Positions 7,604-15,108 of a stretch of DNA of 64,000 bases are shown here, piece after piece. This stretch comes from Cytobacillus praedii. Lineage in GTDB: Bacteria; Bacillota; Bacilli; Bacillales; Cytobacillaceae. Made by a program: the position numbers and the translations under genes. Each line of letters opens with the position of its first letter. Positions within the stretch are counted from its first letter, which is position 1. The notes under the pieces were generated by a model. It had not been told where the DNA came from, searched no databases, and worked only from the letters and a program-made list of their open reading frames with translations. The stretch covers positions 116,580-180,579 of the forward strand of contig NZ_LMBX01000009.1 of the NCBI RefSeq assembly GCF_001439605.1. Reading direction: 5' to 3'.

Positions 7604-8731
7604 ATGCCTTTTAATCGTGATTTTAACCAGGACCCATTTATCGTTATATGGGAATTAACGAGAGCATGCCAGCTGAAATGTTTACATTGCCGTGCAGAAG
7701 CTCAATATAGAAGAGACCCTCGTGAATTATCATTTGAAGAGGGAAAAATATTAATTGATCAAATTCATGAAATGAATAATCCAATGCTTGTATTTACAGG
7801 CGGGGATCCACTAATGAGAGAGGATGTCTTTGACATTGCAGAATATGCTGTCAAGAAAGGTGTCCGCGTTTCAATGACGCCAAGTGCGACCCCTAATGTA
7901 ACAAAAGAGGCAATTGAAAAGGCGAAGGAAGTTGGCTTGTCTCGCTGGGCATTTAGTTTAGATGGTCCTAACGCAGAGGTTCATGATCACTTTCGAGGAA
8001 CGGCAGGTTCATTTGACTTAACAATGGAACGAATTAAATATTTACATGAACTTGAAATACCAATCCAAATCAATACAGTTATCTCCAGATATAATATTGA
8101 TTATTTAGATGAGATGGCTAAGGTTGTCGAAGGATTGAAATGTGTGCTTTGGAGTGTTTTTTTCCTTGTGCCGACAGGAAGAGGACAAGAATCTGATATG
8201 ATTTCCCCTGTTGAACATGAAAAAGTATTTACTTGGCTGTATGAGTTAAGCAAACGGGTGCCATTCGACATTAAAACAACTGCTGCTCAGCATTATCGCC
8301 GTGTTGTTATCCAGCAAAAAATGCGCGAGGCAAAAGATCAAAGAGATGAAATACAATATTTAGATGCATTGACACAGCAAGGCTTAACCGGCTCAATTGA
8401 CGGGCTTGGCAGAGCGCCAAAAGGAGTGAATGATGGGAATGGCTTCGTCTTCATTTCCCATGTAGGTGATGTTTATCCAAGCGGTTTACTGCCTGTCAAA
8501 GCAGGAAATGTTAGGGAACAATCGCTTGGAGAAATTTACCGGGAATCTCCTATCTTTAAAGATTTGCGAAATCCTGATAAATATAAAGGGAAATGCGGAG
8601 TTTGTGAATTTAGATATGTATGTGGAGGTTCGAGATCACGTGCATATGCAATGACTGAAGATTATATGGAAAGCGAACCTTTCTGTGTCTATATTCCTAA
8701 GGCATTAAGAAAGAAAGCAGCAACAAATTAA
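7604..8731 (+). CDS. radical SAM/SPASM protein, Fnr-linked (TIGR04053-like)
   Basis: A 375-residue radical SAM enzyme. CQLKCLHC (near residue 22) ligates the SAM-binding 4Fe-4S cluster, and FTGGDPL is the SAM-binding GGE-like motif. The C-terminal cysteines in CGVCEFRYVCGG and the later EPFC form a SPASM-type auxiliary cluster. The sequence looks close to the NirJ/AhbD group and to a family I recall as TIGR04053, whose product is unknown. AAGGAGG at 7589-7595 fixes the ATG at 7604 rather than the upstream in-frame start at 7562. Its promoter has a perfect Fnr box, and moaA, moeA and ric are neighbours, so an anaerobic nitrate/NO or cofactor role is inferred. Confidence 0.85.
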   Translation: MPFNRDFNQDPFIVIWELTRACQLKCLHCRAEAQYRRDPRELSFEEGKILIDQIHEMNNPMLVFTGGDPLMREDVFDIAEYAVKKGVRVSMTPSATPNVTKEAIEKAKEVGLSRWAFSLDGPNAEVHDHFRGTAGSFDLTMERIKYLHELEIPIQINTVISRYNIDYLDEMAKVVEGLKCVLWSVFFLVPTGRGQESDMISPVEHEKVFTWLYELSKRVPFDIKTTAAQHYRRVVIQQKMREAKDQRDEIQYLDALTQQGLTGSIDGLGRAPKGVNDGNGFVFISHVGDVYPSGLLPVKAGNVREQSLGEIYRESPIFKDLRNPDKYKGKCGVCEFRYVCGGSRSRAYAMTEDYMESEPFCVYIPKALRKKAATN

Positions 8732-8860
8732 AAGAATGGCTATGTACAATTAGATTGCTGTTAATCGGCTGACTGGAGAGTAAGCAAACCCTGCTCACTA
8801 TGTTTTAATAGCAACAATGTATGTGAAAACTGCTAGAATTTAAATAATTAATTGTATTCC

Positions 8861-8900
8861 AGAAAGTGCAGTCTTGCTCTAAGGCTGCACTTTCTTTAAT
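8861..8900 (+). terminator. radical SAM gene terminator
   Basis: AGAAAGTGCAG and CTGCACTTTCT pair perfectly, followed by TTTAAT. It lies 130 bases beyond the stop; nothing else coding is visible in the 391-base gap up to 9123. Confidence 0.75.
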
Positions 8901-9040
8901 CTTATAAATAAATGATACCTTTAATACAATGAGAATAATGACAACATCATGACATTTTCAATATGTTATTAACATATAGGTAGTTATATGGTGTAATGGG
9001 TATTATATATACATTCCATCCGTTTGAATCTGATTGTTAA

Positions 9041-9083
9041 TGTGAGATTGGGTACAGTTTCCTATAGGAACGTATGATAGAAT
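9041..9083 (+). promoter_or_regulatory. degenerate Fnr box and promoter of moaA
   Basis: TGTGAGATTGGGTACA (9041-9056) keeps a perfect left half-site and shares the TTAATGTGAGATT stretch with the site at 7473. The right half matches at only three of five bases. TAGAAT at 9078-9083 sits at the same distance as in the better sites, giving a box centre near -41.5. It is weaker evidence than the 7473 and 13392 sites. Confidence 0.5.
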
Positions 9084-9122
9084 AGTTATTAAAGAGATCA
9101 CTCTTAATTAGGAGTTGATAAA

Positions 9123-10139
9123 ATGGAGAAAACAATTATTAAAGATCAATTAAATAGACCGTTAAGAGATTTACGAATTTCAGTGATAGACCGCTGTAAT
9201 TTTCGTTGTACTTATTGTATGCCTGCTGAGAAGTTTGGCCCTGATTTTGCTTTTTTACCGAAAAGTGAATTACTAACTTATGAAGAAATTGAACGTCTGG
9301 CAAAAATATTCGTCAGTCTGGGTGTAGAAAAAATCCGCCTGACTGGTGGCGAACCTTTACTAAGAAAAGACTTACCAACATTAGTAAAGAAACTTGCAGA
9401 TATTGAAGGGTTAAAGGATATCGGATTAACAACAAACGGGGTATTGCTGCCAAAGTTTGCAAAGGAGTTAAAAGAAGCTGGTCTTTTGCGTGTGAATGTC
9501 AGCTTGGATACACTTAATAGTGAGCTTTTTGGAAAGATTAATGGCAGGGGAGTCGGAGTTGACGTTATTCTTGAAGGGATTAAAGCAGCACAGGATGCGG
9601 GTCTTGGTGTAAAAATCAATATGGTTGTGAAAAAGGGATTAAACGATTCAGAAATTGTTCCGATGGCAAAGTTTTGTAAGGAGCAAGGCCTACAGCTTCG
9701 TTTTATTGAATATATGGATGTTGGCAGCACAAATGGCTGGAAAATGGATGATGTGGTGACGAAAAAGGAAATCTATGAATTGCTAAAAGAACATTATCTT
9801 TTGGAACCAGTAGATCCTGCTTATTTTGGTGAAGTAGCCAAACGATATCGATATGAAGGCACAAATGTTGATGTTGGATTTATTCCATCTGTTTCTGAAT
9901 CCTTCTGCTCAAGCTGTACTCGGTCAAGGCTTTCAGCAAATGGCCAAATCTTTACATGCTTATTTAATGGCGAAGGGCATGACATCAAAGAATTTATGAG
10001 AAAAGATGTGACTGATGAAGAGATAACCAATCGCATTACAGCTATTTGGGGTGGAAGAAAGGATCGCTACTCTGATGAGCGGACGGAACAAAGTGCAAAA
10101 ACAAGAAAAAAAATCGAAATGTCTTATATCGGCGGATAA
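9123..10139 (+). CDS. moaA: GTP 3',8-cyclase MoaA
   Basis: A 338-residue radical SAM enzyme that converts GTP to 3',8-cyclo-dihydro-GTP, the first step of molybdopterin synthesis. CNFRCTYC near residue 26 binds the SAM cluster and LTGGEPLL is the GGEP motif. The second cluster uses the cysteines of [11 protein letters not shown] and FTCLF, and the C-terminal double glycine (YIGG) needed for activity is present. GGAG precedes the ATG. The moaB, moaC, moaD, moaE and mobA genes are not in this window. The product would supply cofactor to nitrate reductase or other molybdoenzymes. Confidence 0.97.
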   Translation: MEKTIIKDQLNRPLRDLRISVIDRCNFRCTYCMPAEKFGPDFAFLPKSELLTYEEIERLAKIFVSLGVEKIRLTGGEPLLRKDLPTLVKKLADIEGLKDIGLTTNGVLLPKFAKELKEAGLLRVNVSLDTLNSELFGKINGRGVGVDVILEGIKAAQDAGLGVKINMVVKKGLNDSEIVPMAKFCKEQGLQLRFIEYMDVGSTNGWKMDDVVTKKEIYELLKEHYLLEPVDPAYFGEVAKRYRYEGTNVDVGFIPSVSESFCSSCTRSRLSANGQIFTCLFNGEGHDIKEFMRKDVTDEEITNRITAIWGGRKDRYSDERTEQSAKTRKKIEMSYIGG

Positions 10140-10178
10140 AAATATCCCCCTGTTACTTAAAACAGGGGGATATTTTTG
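10140..10178 (+). terminator. moaA terminator
   Basis: AAATATCCCCCTGTT and AACAGGGGGATATTT pair perfectly over 15 bp, then TT. Confidence 0.92.
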
Positions 10179-10289
10179 TCCATGTTTTTACGTTGTGCTG
10201 AAAAGTTCTTGTGAAGCATTCGGCAATTTTCTTTGAATTTGCACGTGTGCCACACAAGATTTCTTGAAGATAAGTAAGATTAACTTTGG

Positions 10290-10450
10290 AGATAGAGAAT
10301 TGTCTAACTCCAGCGCCTATCGCCTATCAAACTTCAGGTCCACTCCCTACGGGTAAGCCGACTTCAATTCGTTCCATTCATTGTGTCTCCTTTATCGAAA
10401 GAATGGGCCTTCCGGTTTGTACGTCGATGGCAAAGACGCTTGCGTTGTTC
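10290..10450. repeat. degenerate dispersed repeat, copy A of a matched pair
   Basis: The element begins GAATTGTCTAACTCCAGCGC, continues CTATCAAACTTCAGGTCC, and ends in a TCGAAAGAATGGGCCTT and TTGTACG region. The same modules in the same order occur at 31962-32096 (CTATCAAACCTCAGGTTC, then TCTCGAAAGAAGCGGACCTT and TTGTACGG). The GTCTAACTCCAGCGCC end resembles the other dispersed repeats. It fills the gap between moaA and ric, and no gene is credible in it. Confidence 0.55.
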
Positions 10451-10465
10451 TTTATGAAAAATATA

Positions 10466-11164
10466 TTATCCTAAATATCTTGGGAATAAAATATTATTCT
10501 CTAAGTGAACATGCATGAATGTAAAGCCCTCAAGTGCTTCAAGACGCTTGTATACTAGCGTGTATGTTCCGCATGCATCAAGGGGAAGCTCATAATCTGA
10601 TGTAATCTCTCGTAGCTGTCTTAATATTTCTCCCACATGATCATGCTCTTTTTCAAGCTCAGTAATATAATTAACAATTTCATGGCGATTTTCGAGTGTC
10701 GGATCCTCTAATTTTTTTAGCATTGGGAAGACTACTTCTTCTTCTTTGGCTGTGTGTTCAATCATTTCTTTTTTAAATTCATAGAATAATTCATAAACCT
10801 TTAATAGTTCTGGATGGCTGTCACCGTGAACTTTGGATACTTTTGTGACATATGGACTTAATTGTGCAAGCTCATCCAGTGTTGTCGCATGATAATGTTC
10901 ACTAATATGTTTGATGATTTCCTCAGAACTGCTATTTGTCCAAACAGCCATATCGTCTTTATTATTTTCTTCTTTTATATAAACCTCATGCAGATCAGAC
11001 ATCAGCTTGTCCATATCTACTGAAAGGTCCGCAGCAGCTTTACTTAGTGGAATGTTCCCGCCACAGCAGAAATCTATACGATAGCGTTTAAAAACATCGC
11101 TTGTTTTTGGTTGCACATTCACAATATCCTTAACTAATGTGGTTTCAGTAAAAGTCATTGTCAT
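10466..11164 (-). CDS. ric: di-iron Fe-S cluster repair protein RIC/ScdA
   Basis: A 232-residue cytoplasmic protein with an N-terminal ScdA domain (FKRYRIDFCCGGNIPL, with its paired cysteines) and a C-terminal hemerythrin-like helical bundle. Di-iron ligand histidines appear in HISEHYHATT, HGDSHPE, EHTAKEEEVVFP, EKEHDHVGE and FMHVHLENNILFP. RIC (YtfE, ScdA, NorA) proteins restore iron-sulfur centres damaged by nitric oxide or oxidants. AAGGAGG lies 11 bases from the ATG. An Fnr box upstream links expression to anaerobiosis, consistent with nitrosative stress during nitrate or nitrite respiration. Confidence 0.93.
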   Translation of the reverse strand: MTMTFTETTLVKDIVNVQPKTSDVFKRYRIDFCCGGNIPLSKAAADLSVDMDKLMSDLHEVYIKEENNKDDMAVWTNSSSEEIIKHISEHYHATTLDELAQLSPYVTKVSKVHGDSHPELLKVYELFYEFKKEMIEHTAKEEEVVFPMLKKLEDPTLENRHEIVNYITELEKEHDHVGEILRQLREITSDYELPLDACGTYTLVYKRLEALEGFTFMHVHLENNILFPRYLG

Positions 11165-11209
11165 TATAGAAATTTCCTCCTTAATAGTTCATTTCTTTAT
11201 TTCATACTA

Positions 11210-11252
11210 AGCATAACGGAAAATAAACTTTGATCAGGTGACCCGTATCACA
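11210..11252 (-). promoter_or_regulatory. Fnr box and promoter of ric
   Basis: Read on the minus strand, TGTGATACGGGTCACC (11252-11237) matches TGTGA-N6-TCACN with only the last base off the consensus. TATGCT at 11215-11210 sits where a -10 element belongs if the box is centred at -41.5. The inferred start near 11203 gives a leader of about 39 bases. Confidence 0.7.
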
Positions 11253-11255
11253 CTT

Positions 11256-11544
11256 CTTATTTTTTTTGAAAGAAATTTTGCTGTGATTTACACAATAGGC
11301 AATTGCTTTCGCGGGTCAGGCGGTTGATTAGATATGCTGGATGCTTGCGCTCTTGTTGGGGGCTTCATGTACTCCTCCTTGGAGCAGGAATCTCGTGACT
11401 TCTGCTGTAATCATCGTATGAACATCAACTGACAACTTTTATTAAGTCTATTAAAGAACAGAGTGTAACGGGTTTGTGAGGTTTGTCATGTTGAATACAA
11501 TGCTCTACATATATAATATAAGGATAGATAAGCGTATTTCTTTT
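11256..11544. other. divergent spacer between ric and moeA
   Basis: This spacer contains TGTGATTTACACA (11282-11294), which has Fnr-like halves but the wrong spacing. A more GC-rich stretch at about 11305-11400 (GGTCAGGCGGTTGATTAG...GCTTGCGCTCTTGTTGGGGG) vaguely recalls the dispersed repeats. I see no gene and no convincing moeA promoter. Confidence 0.35.
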
Positions 11545-11559
11545 GAGGAGCTGATAGGA

Positions 11560-12825
11560 ATGCTAGAGAGAAGAACACCCATCCCGGTTGGAGAGGCAGT
11601 TAAAAGGATTATGAACCACGAATGGAGCGGACAAACAGAAAATGTCTCGATACAAGAAAGCTTCGGGAGATATTTATCAGAGGATTTAAGAGCGACAAGC
11701 GATGTTCCACATTTTGACCGTGCTCCATATGATGGCTTTGCCGTTAGAACAATCGATACAAAGGATGCATCCCAAACAAATCCGGTGGAATTTGAAGTCA
11801 TTGATCATATCGGTGCAGGAATGGTAACAGCGAAGACAGTCAGTGCGTTTCAAGCGGTTAGAATTATGACAGGTGCACAAATGCCCGAAGAATGTGATGC
11901 TGTTGTTATGCTTGAGCTGGCAAAAGCATTCGAAAAAGATGGCAAGAACTATATGTCTATTAAACGTGCATACAAACCGGGTGACAACGTCTCGTTTAAA
12001 GGTGAAGATGCAAGAGAAGGGGATGTGCTAATTAAAAAAGGTACAAAGATAAATCCGGGGATACAAGCAATCCTTGCTACCTTTGGCTACGCACAAGTAC
12101 CCGTAGCAAAAAGGCCAATTGTAGGATTATATGCAACAGGTACAGAACTGCTGGATGTACACGACGCATTAGAGCCAGGAAAAATAAGAAACAGCAACTC
12201 TTATATGATCGCAGCTCAAATAGAACGTGCCGGTGCAGATGTTCATTACTTTGGGCAGCTTCCTGATGAATTTGAAACTTGCTATGAGGCAGTAAAAAGT
12301 GCACTTGGGAAAGTAGATATGCTCATAACTACTGGCGGTGTTTCCGTTGGTGATTTTGATTATTTGCCAGCTATCTATGAAAAAATGAAAGCAGAAGTGT
12401 TATTTAATAAAGTAGCGATGCGCCCAGGGAGTGTAACAACTGTAGCGCAATTTGAAGGGAAACTTTTATTTGGTCTCTCAGGAAACCCATCTGCATGCTA
12501 CGTGGGGTTTGAATTATTTACAAGACCCATCATTAGGAGAATGCTGTTTGCTGAGAAGCCGCATCTTCGTAAAGAAAAAGCTATTCTTGATGTTGATTTT
12601 CTAAAAGCTAACCCTTTCACTCGGTTTGTTAGAAGTGCTGTAACTGTTTCAGATGGAAAACTGATCGCTTCACCAAGCGGACTTGATAAATCGAATATCG
12701 TTATGAGCCTTGCGGGGGCAAATTCATTAATGATATTGCCTGGAGGGACTAGAGGCTATGAGGCAGGTTCTGAAGTAGAAGTATTATTGCTTGAGGACTT
12801 TGATGGCAGTGAGTGGCCATGGTAA
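11560..12825 (+). CDS. moeA: molybdopterin molybdenumtransferase MoeA
   Basis: A 421-residue enzyme inserting molybdate into adenylylated molybdopterin. Family motifs are intact: SDVPHFDRAPYDGFAVR, MTGAQMPEECDAVV, the ATGTEL turn, the catalytic TTGGVSVGDFDYLP and GLSGNPSACYVGFELF. I place the start at 11560 because MoeA proteins begin MLERRTPIPV and GAGGAG lies nine bases upstream; the frame remains open back to a GTG at 11476 without a supporting site. It overlaps mobB by 13 bases, so the pair is co-translated. Confidence 0.96.
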   Translation: MLERRTPIPVGEAVKRIMNHEWSGQTENVSIQESFGRYLSEDLRATSDVPHFDRAPYDGFAVRTIDTKDASQTNPVEFEVIDHIGAGMVTAKTVSAFQAVRIMTGAQMPEECDAVVMLELAKAFEKDGKNYMSIKRAYKPGDNVSFKGEDAREGDVLIKKGTKINPGIQAILATFGYAQVPVAKRPIVGLYATGTELLDVHDALEPGKIRNSNSYMIAAQIERAGADVHYFGQLPDEFETCYEAVKSALGKVDMLITTGGVSVGDFDYLPAIYEKMKAEVLFNKVAMRPGSVTTVAQFEGKLLFGLSGNPSACYVGFELFTRPIIRRMLFAEKPHLRKEKAILDVDFLKANPFTRFVRSAVTVSDGKLIASPSGLDKSNIVMSLAGANSLMILPGGTRGYEAGSEVEVLLLEDFDGSEWPW

Positions 12826-13346
12826 AGAAGCCAAGTATACTTCAGATTGTTGGTTTTCAAAACAGCGGCAAAACGACGGTTGTTAAAAAGCTCATTGTGC
12901 GTCTTGCCGCTGAAAATATTACCGTGGCTACCATTAAGCATCATGGGCACGGAGGGAAGCCAGAAATAGTGGAAGGGAAAGATTCCAGCCAGCATATTTC
13001 ATCAGGTGCTCACGCATCCTTAATTGAAGGGGATGGAAGGATACTTCTTCAAGCAGAAAAAAACAGCTGGTCATTACGTGAGCAAATTAAAATTCTTGAA
13101 ATTTTACGAACAGATATCATTCTTATTGAAGGCCACAAACACGAAGATTTTCCAAAAATAATTTTAGTAAGGAATGCAGAGGATCTTACCCATTTGTCGA
13201 AATTAAAGAATATTCAAGCTGTATTTTTTTGGAATGAAGAATGCTTGGAACGGGAAAGCTGCCTACAATCAGTTCCTTTTTTCCATATAAACGATCACTT
13301 AGGTTATGAATGGATATACAATTATCAGATTAATGAGTTGAAATAG
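12813..13346 (+). CDS. mobB: molybdopterin-guanine dinucleotide biosynthesis protein MobB
   Basis: A P-loop GTP-binding protein of 175-177 residues that assists MobA in guanylating molybdenum cofactor. The Walker A GFQNSGKTTVVKKL is near residue 13, followed by TIKHHGHGG and a DIILIEGHKHEDFPK segment typical of MobB. The start is either the GTG at 12813 or the ATG two codons later, and both lie inside the end of moeA. Bis-MGD is the cofactor form used by respiratory nitrate reductase, consistent with the Fnr setting. Confidence 0.93.
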   Translation: MAMVKKPSILQIVGFQNSGKTTVVKKLIVRLAAENITVATIKHHGHGGKPEIVEGKDSSQHISSGAHASLIEGDGRILLQAEKNSWSLREQIKILEILRTDIILIEGHKHEDFPKIILVRNAEDLTHLSKLKNIQAVFFWNEECLERESCLQSVPFFHINDHLGYEWIYNYQINELK

Positions 13347-13362
13347 ATGTTGATATTTGTCG

Positions 13363-13390
13363 AAAAACCGTCACAATTTGACGGTTTTTT
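13363..13390 (+). terminator. moeA-mobB terminator
   Basis: AAAAACCGTCA and TGACGGTTTTTT pair across a five-base loop. It ends two bases before the Fnr box of ywiC, so the two transcription units are tightly separated. Confidence 0.9.
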
Positions 13391-13391
13391 C

Positions 13392-13434
13392 TGTGATGAT
13401 TTTCACTTTATTCCCTTAAAAGTTTAGATATAGT
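13392..13434 (+). promoter_or_regulatory. Fnr box and promoter of ywiC
   Basis: TGTGATGATTTTCACT (13392-13407) is an exact TGTGA-N6-TCACT site. TATAGT at 13429-13434 places the start near 13441 and the box at -41.5. The B. subtilis ywiC gene likewise lies in the narK-fnr anaerobic region. Confidence 0.8.
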
Positions 13435-13464
13435 AGAAGTAACATGCTATAAGGGGGGATAATC

Positions 13465-14181
13465 ATGAAGATTTGTTTACCAAAACAGCATGGTGCATGG
13501 GCAATGTTAATTATCCCGTTTTGGCTCGGGGTTGCTGCTTCTGAATTTCTATGGTCACATATTGCCTTTTTTATAGGCTGGCTATTTTTATATTTAGCTA
13601 CATATCCTATGCTTCTATTATTTAAAAAGAAAAAAATACAATACTATACGAAGTGGACAATCATTTATTTTGTTCCGGCAATTTTATTGCTGTTAATCCC
13701 GCTGTTTGTACAGCCCTCGATTATTATATTTGGGTTAATTATGATTCCATTTTTTATTTTAAATGCCTATTTTTCATCGAAAAACCGCGAAAGGGCATTT
13801 ACGAATGATATTAGTGCGATTTGTGTATTTGCAATTGCTGGGTTGGCGAGCAGCTACTTGCCGAACGCGGAAATTAGTTCATTAGCAATCAAGGTATTTA
13901 TTACATCCATTTTATTTTTCACTGGCTGTACTTTTTTTGTGAAAACAATGATACGAGAGAAGAAAAATCCAACATTTAAATGGCTTTCATGGGGATTTCA
14001 TTTGGCTGTTCCATTCATTTGGTGTCTATTAGGGGAGTGGCTAATTGCCATTGCTTTCATTCCAAGTTTGATCAGAGCATTTGTCTTTTATGGCAAAGGG
14101 ATGACAATGAAAAATTTAGGGATTCTAGAAATCATTAATTCTCTCTTCTTCTTCATCATTATGGTCATTGTTGTTGCTTAA
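13465..14181 (+). CDS. ywiC: YwiC-like membrane protein
   Basis: A 238-residue polytopic membrane protein with about seven hydrophobic helices. The N-terminus MKICLPKQHGAWAMLIIPFW carries the family signature KQHGAWAML. Members of the YwiC-like family have no established function; in B. subtilis the gene lies next to fnr and the nar genes. GGGGGG precedes the ATG. Convergent fnr and the perfect upstream Fnr box make an anaerobic role likely, though its substrate or partner is unknown. Confidence 0.88.
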   Translation: MKICLPKQHGAWAMLIIPFWLGVAASEFLWSHIAFFIGWLFLYLATYPMLLLFKKKKIQYYTKWTIIYFVPAILLLLIPLFVQPSIIIFGLIMIPFFILNAYFSSKNRERAFTNDISAICVFAIAGLASSYLPNAEISSLAIKVFITSILFFTGCTFFVKTMIREKKNPTFKWLSWGFHLAVPFIWCLLGEWLIAIAFIPSLIRAFVFYGKGMTMKNLGILEIINSLFFFIIMVIVVA

Positions 14182-14187
14182 CTATAG

Positions 14188-14223
14188 AAAAGCTGCATCT
14201 CAACAAATGGAGATGCAGCTTTT
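14188..14223. terminator. bidirectional terminator between ywiC and fnr
   Basis: AAAAGCTGCATCTC and GAGATGCAGCTTTT form a perfect 14-bp stem with an eight-base loop, flanked by A and T runs on both sides. Confidence 0.93.
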
Positions 14224-14224
14224 G

Positions 14225-14917
14225 TTATTCTATATTACAAATATTAACAGGGCAACTCTCACAATCAATGGAGTTTTTTAAATAGGATAGATCATGAATG
14301 GTGATCATCCCTTTTTCAATTGAAAGGACTTCAATCTTGCGAAGTTCGCCTAACATTCTGTTGACAACTTCTCGTGAAGTTCCGCAAAAGTTGGCAAGTT
14401 CTTGGTTCGTTAAAGGGGTATTAATCATAATTCCATTCTCGGTTTCAATTCCATAGCTATTTGTAAGGCGGATTAAGGTAGAGTATAGTGCGCCTTTTTT
14501 TCCGTGGAGAACAAGATCTCGAAATTTAGTTTGTGATTTTCGATATTGGAGGCTAATCCACTTCATTAATTCAAGCGCAAGTGAATGATCTTGATTGAGC
14601 TTTTCTTCAAGCTCCTCCTTATTAATGATTGCTACAACTCCACTCTCAATAACTTTTGCATTCAGCATGTATTTTGGCGATGGGCAGAAAAGTGATAATT
14701 CCCCGATCAAATCGCCTTCCCCACACATTCTTAATGTAAGCTCACGCCCATCGGGTACAATCTTACTTATTTGAATTAACCCGCTTTGAACGATGAAAAG
14801 TTCATTTGCAGTCATTCCTTCTTGGTATAGAAAGGACCCTTTTTCCACTTTTTTGTTATAATGTGAGGCTTGTAATAATACATTGAGCTTTTCGGCAATT
14901 TCAATATTTGATTGCAT
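14225..14917 (-). CDS. fnr: anaerobic regulator Fnr (Bacillus type)
   Basis: A 230-residue Crp/Fnr-family transcription factor. An N-terminal cyclic-nucleotide-type beta-barrel (residues about 20-130, with GEGDLIGELSLF) is followed by a C-terminal helix-turn-helix (LTNQELANFCGTSREVVNRM). The tail CESCPVNIC gives the C-X2-C-X4-C cluster ligands seen in B. subtilis Fnr, where the 4Fe-4S cluster is C-terminal rather than N-terminal as in E. coli. It should activate promoters with TGTGA-N6-TCACA/T sites when oxygen is absent, and such sites lie at several nearby promoters. No Fnr box is visible upstream of fnr itself. Confidence 0.93.
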   Translation of the reverse strand: MQSNIEIAEKLNVLLQASHYNKKVEKGSFLYQEGMTANELFIVQSGLIQISKIVPDGRELTLRMCGEGDLIGELSLFCPSPKYMLNAKVIESGVVAIINKEELEEKLNQDHSLALELMKWISLQYRKSQTKFRDLVLHGKKGALYSTLIRLTNSYGIETENGIMINTPLTNQELANFCGTSREVVNRMLGELRKIEVLSIEKGMITIHDLSYLKNSIDCESCPVNICNIE

Positions 14918-15011
14918 GTATTACCTCCTCTTTCGGTAATGCAATGGTCCATTGTATATAAGATAATACTACTATTATATTGCAAAGATTAAAAACTTCA
15001 AGAAAAAACAG

Positions 15012-15040
15012 TTGATTTTCTATTCTTAAGTTTCTATAAT
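15012..15040 (+). promoter_or_regulatory. SigA promoter of the arginine operon
   Basis: TTGATT (15012-15017), a 17-base spacer and a perfect TATAAT (15035-15040) lie upstream of argC. The predicted start is near 15047. Confidence 0.8.
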
Positions 15041-15073
15041 AAGGGAAATATAAAATTTATAAATATTTATCCA

Positions 15074-15091
15074 AATGAGTAAATATACAAA
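15074..15091 (+). promoter_or_regulatory. ARG box (AhrC/ArgR operator) before argC
   Basis: AATGAGTAAATATACAAA matches most positions of the Bacillus ARG box consensus CATGAATAAAAATKCAAK. It lies between the predicted start and the ribosome-binding site, where repressor binding would block the operon. A second, weaker half may precede it in the AT-rich leader. Confidence 0.55.
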
Positions 15092-15108
15092 AGGTGAAGG
15101 GGAAAGCC

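Noticed and set aside
9278..9730. 150-codon minus-strand frame opposite moaA
   Set aside because: Antisense shadow of moaA, serine/proline-rich composition typical of reverse-strand frames in AT-rich genes.
11282..11294. TGTGATTTACACA as a further Fnr box before moeA
   Set aside because: The halves are separated by three bases instead of six and the site is about 265 bases from the moeA start.
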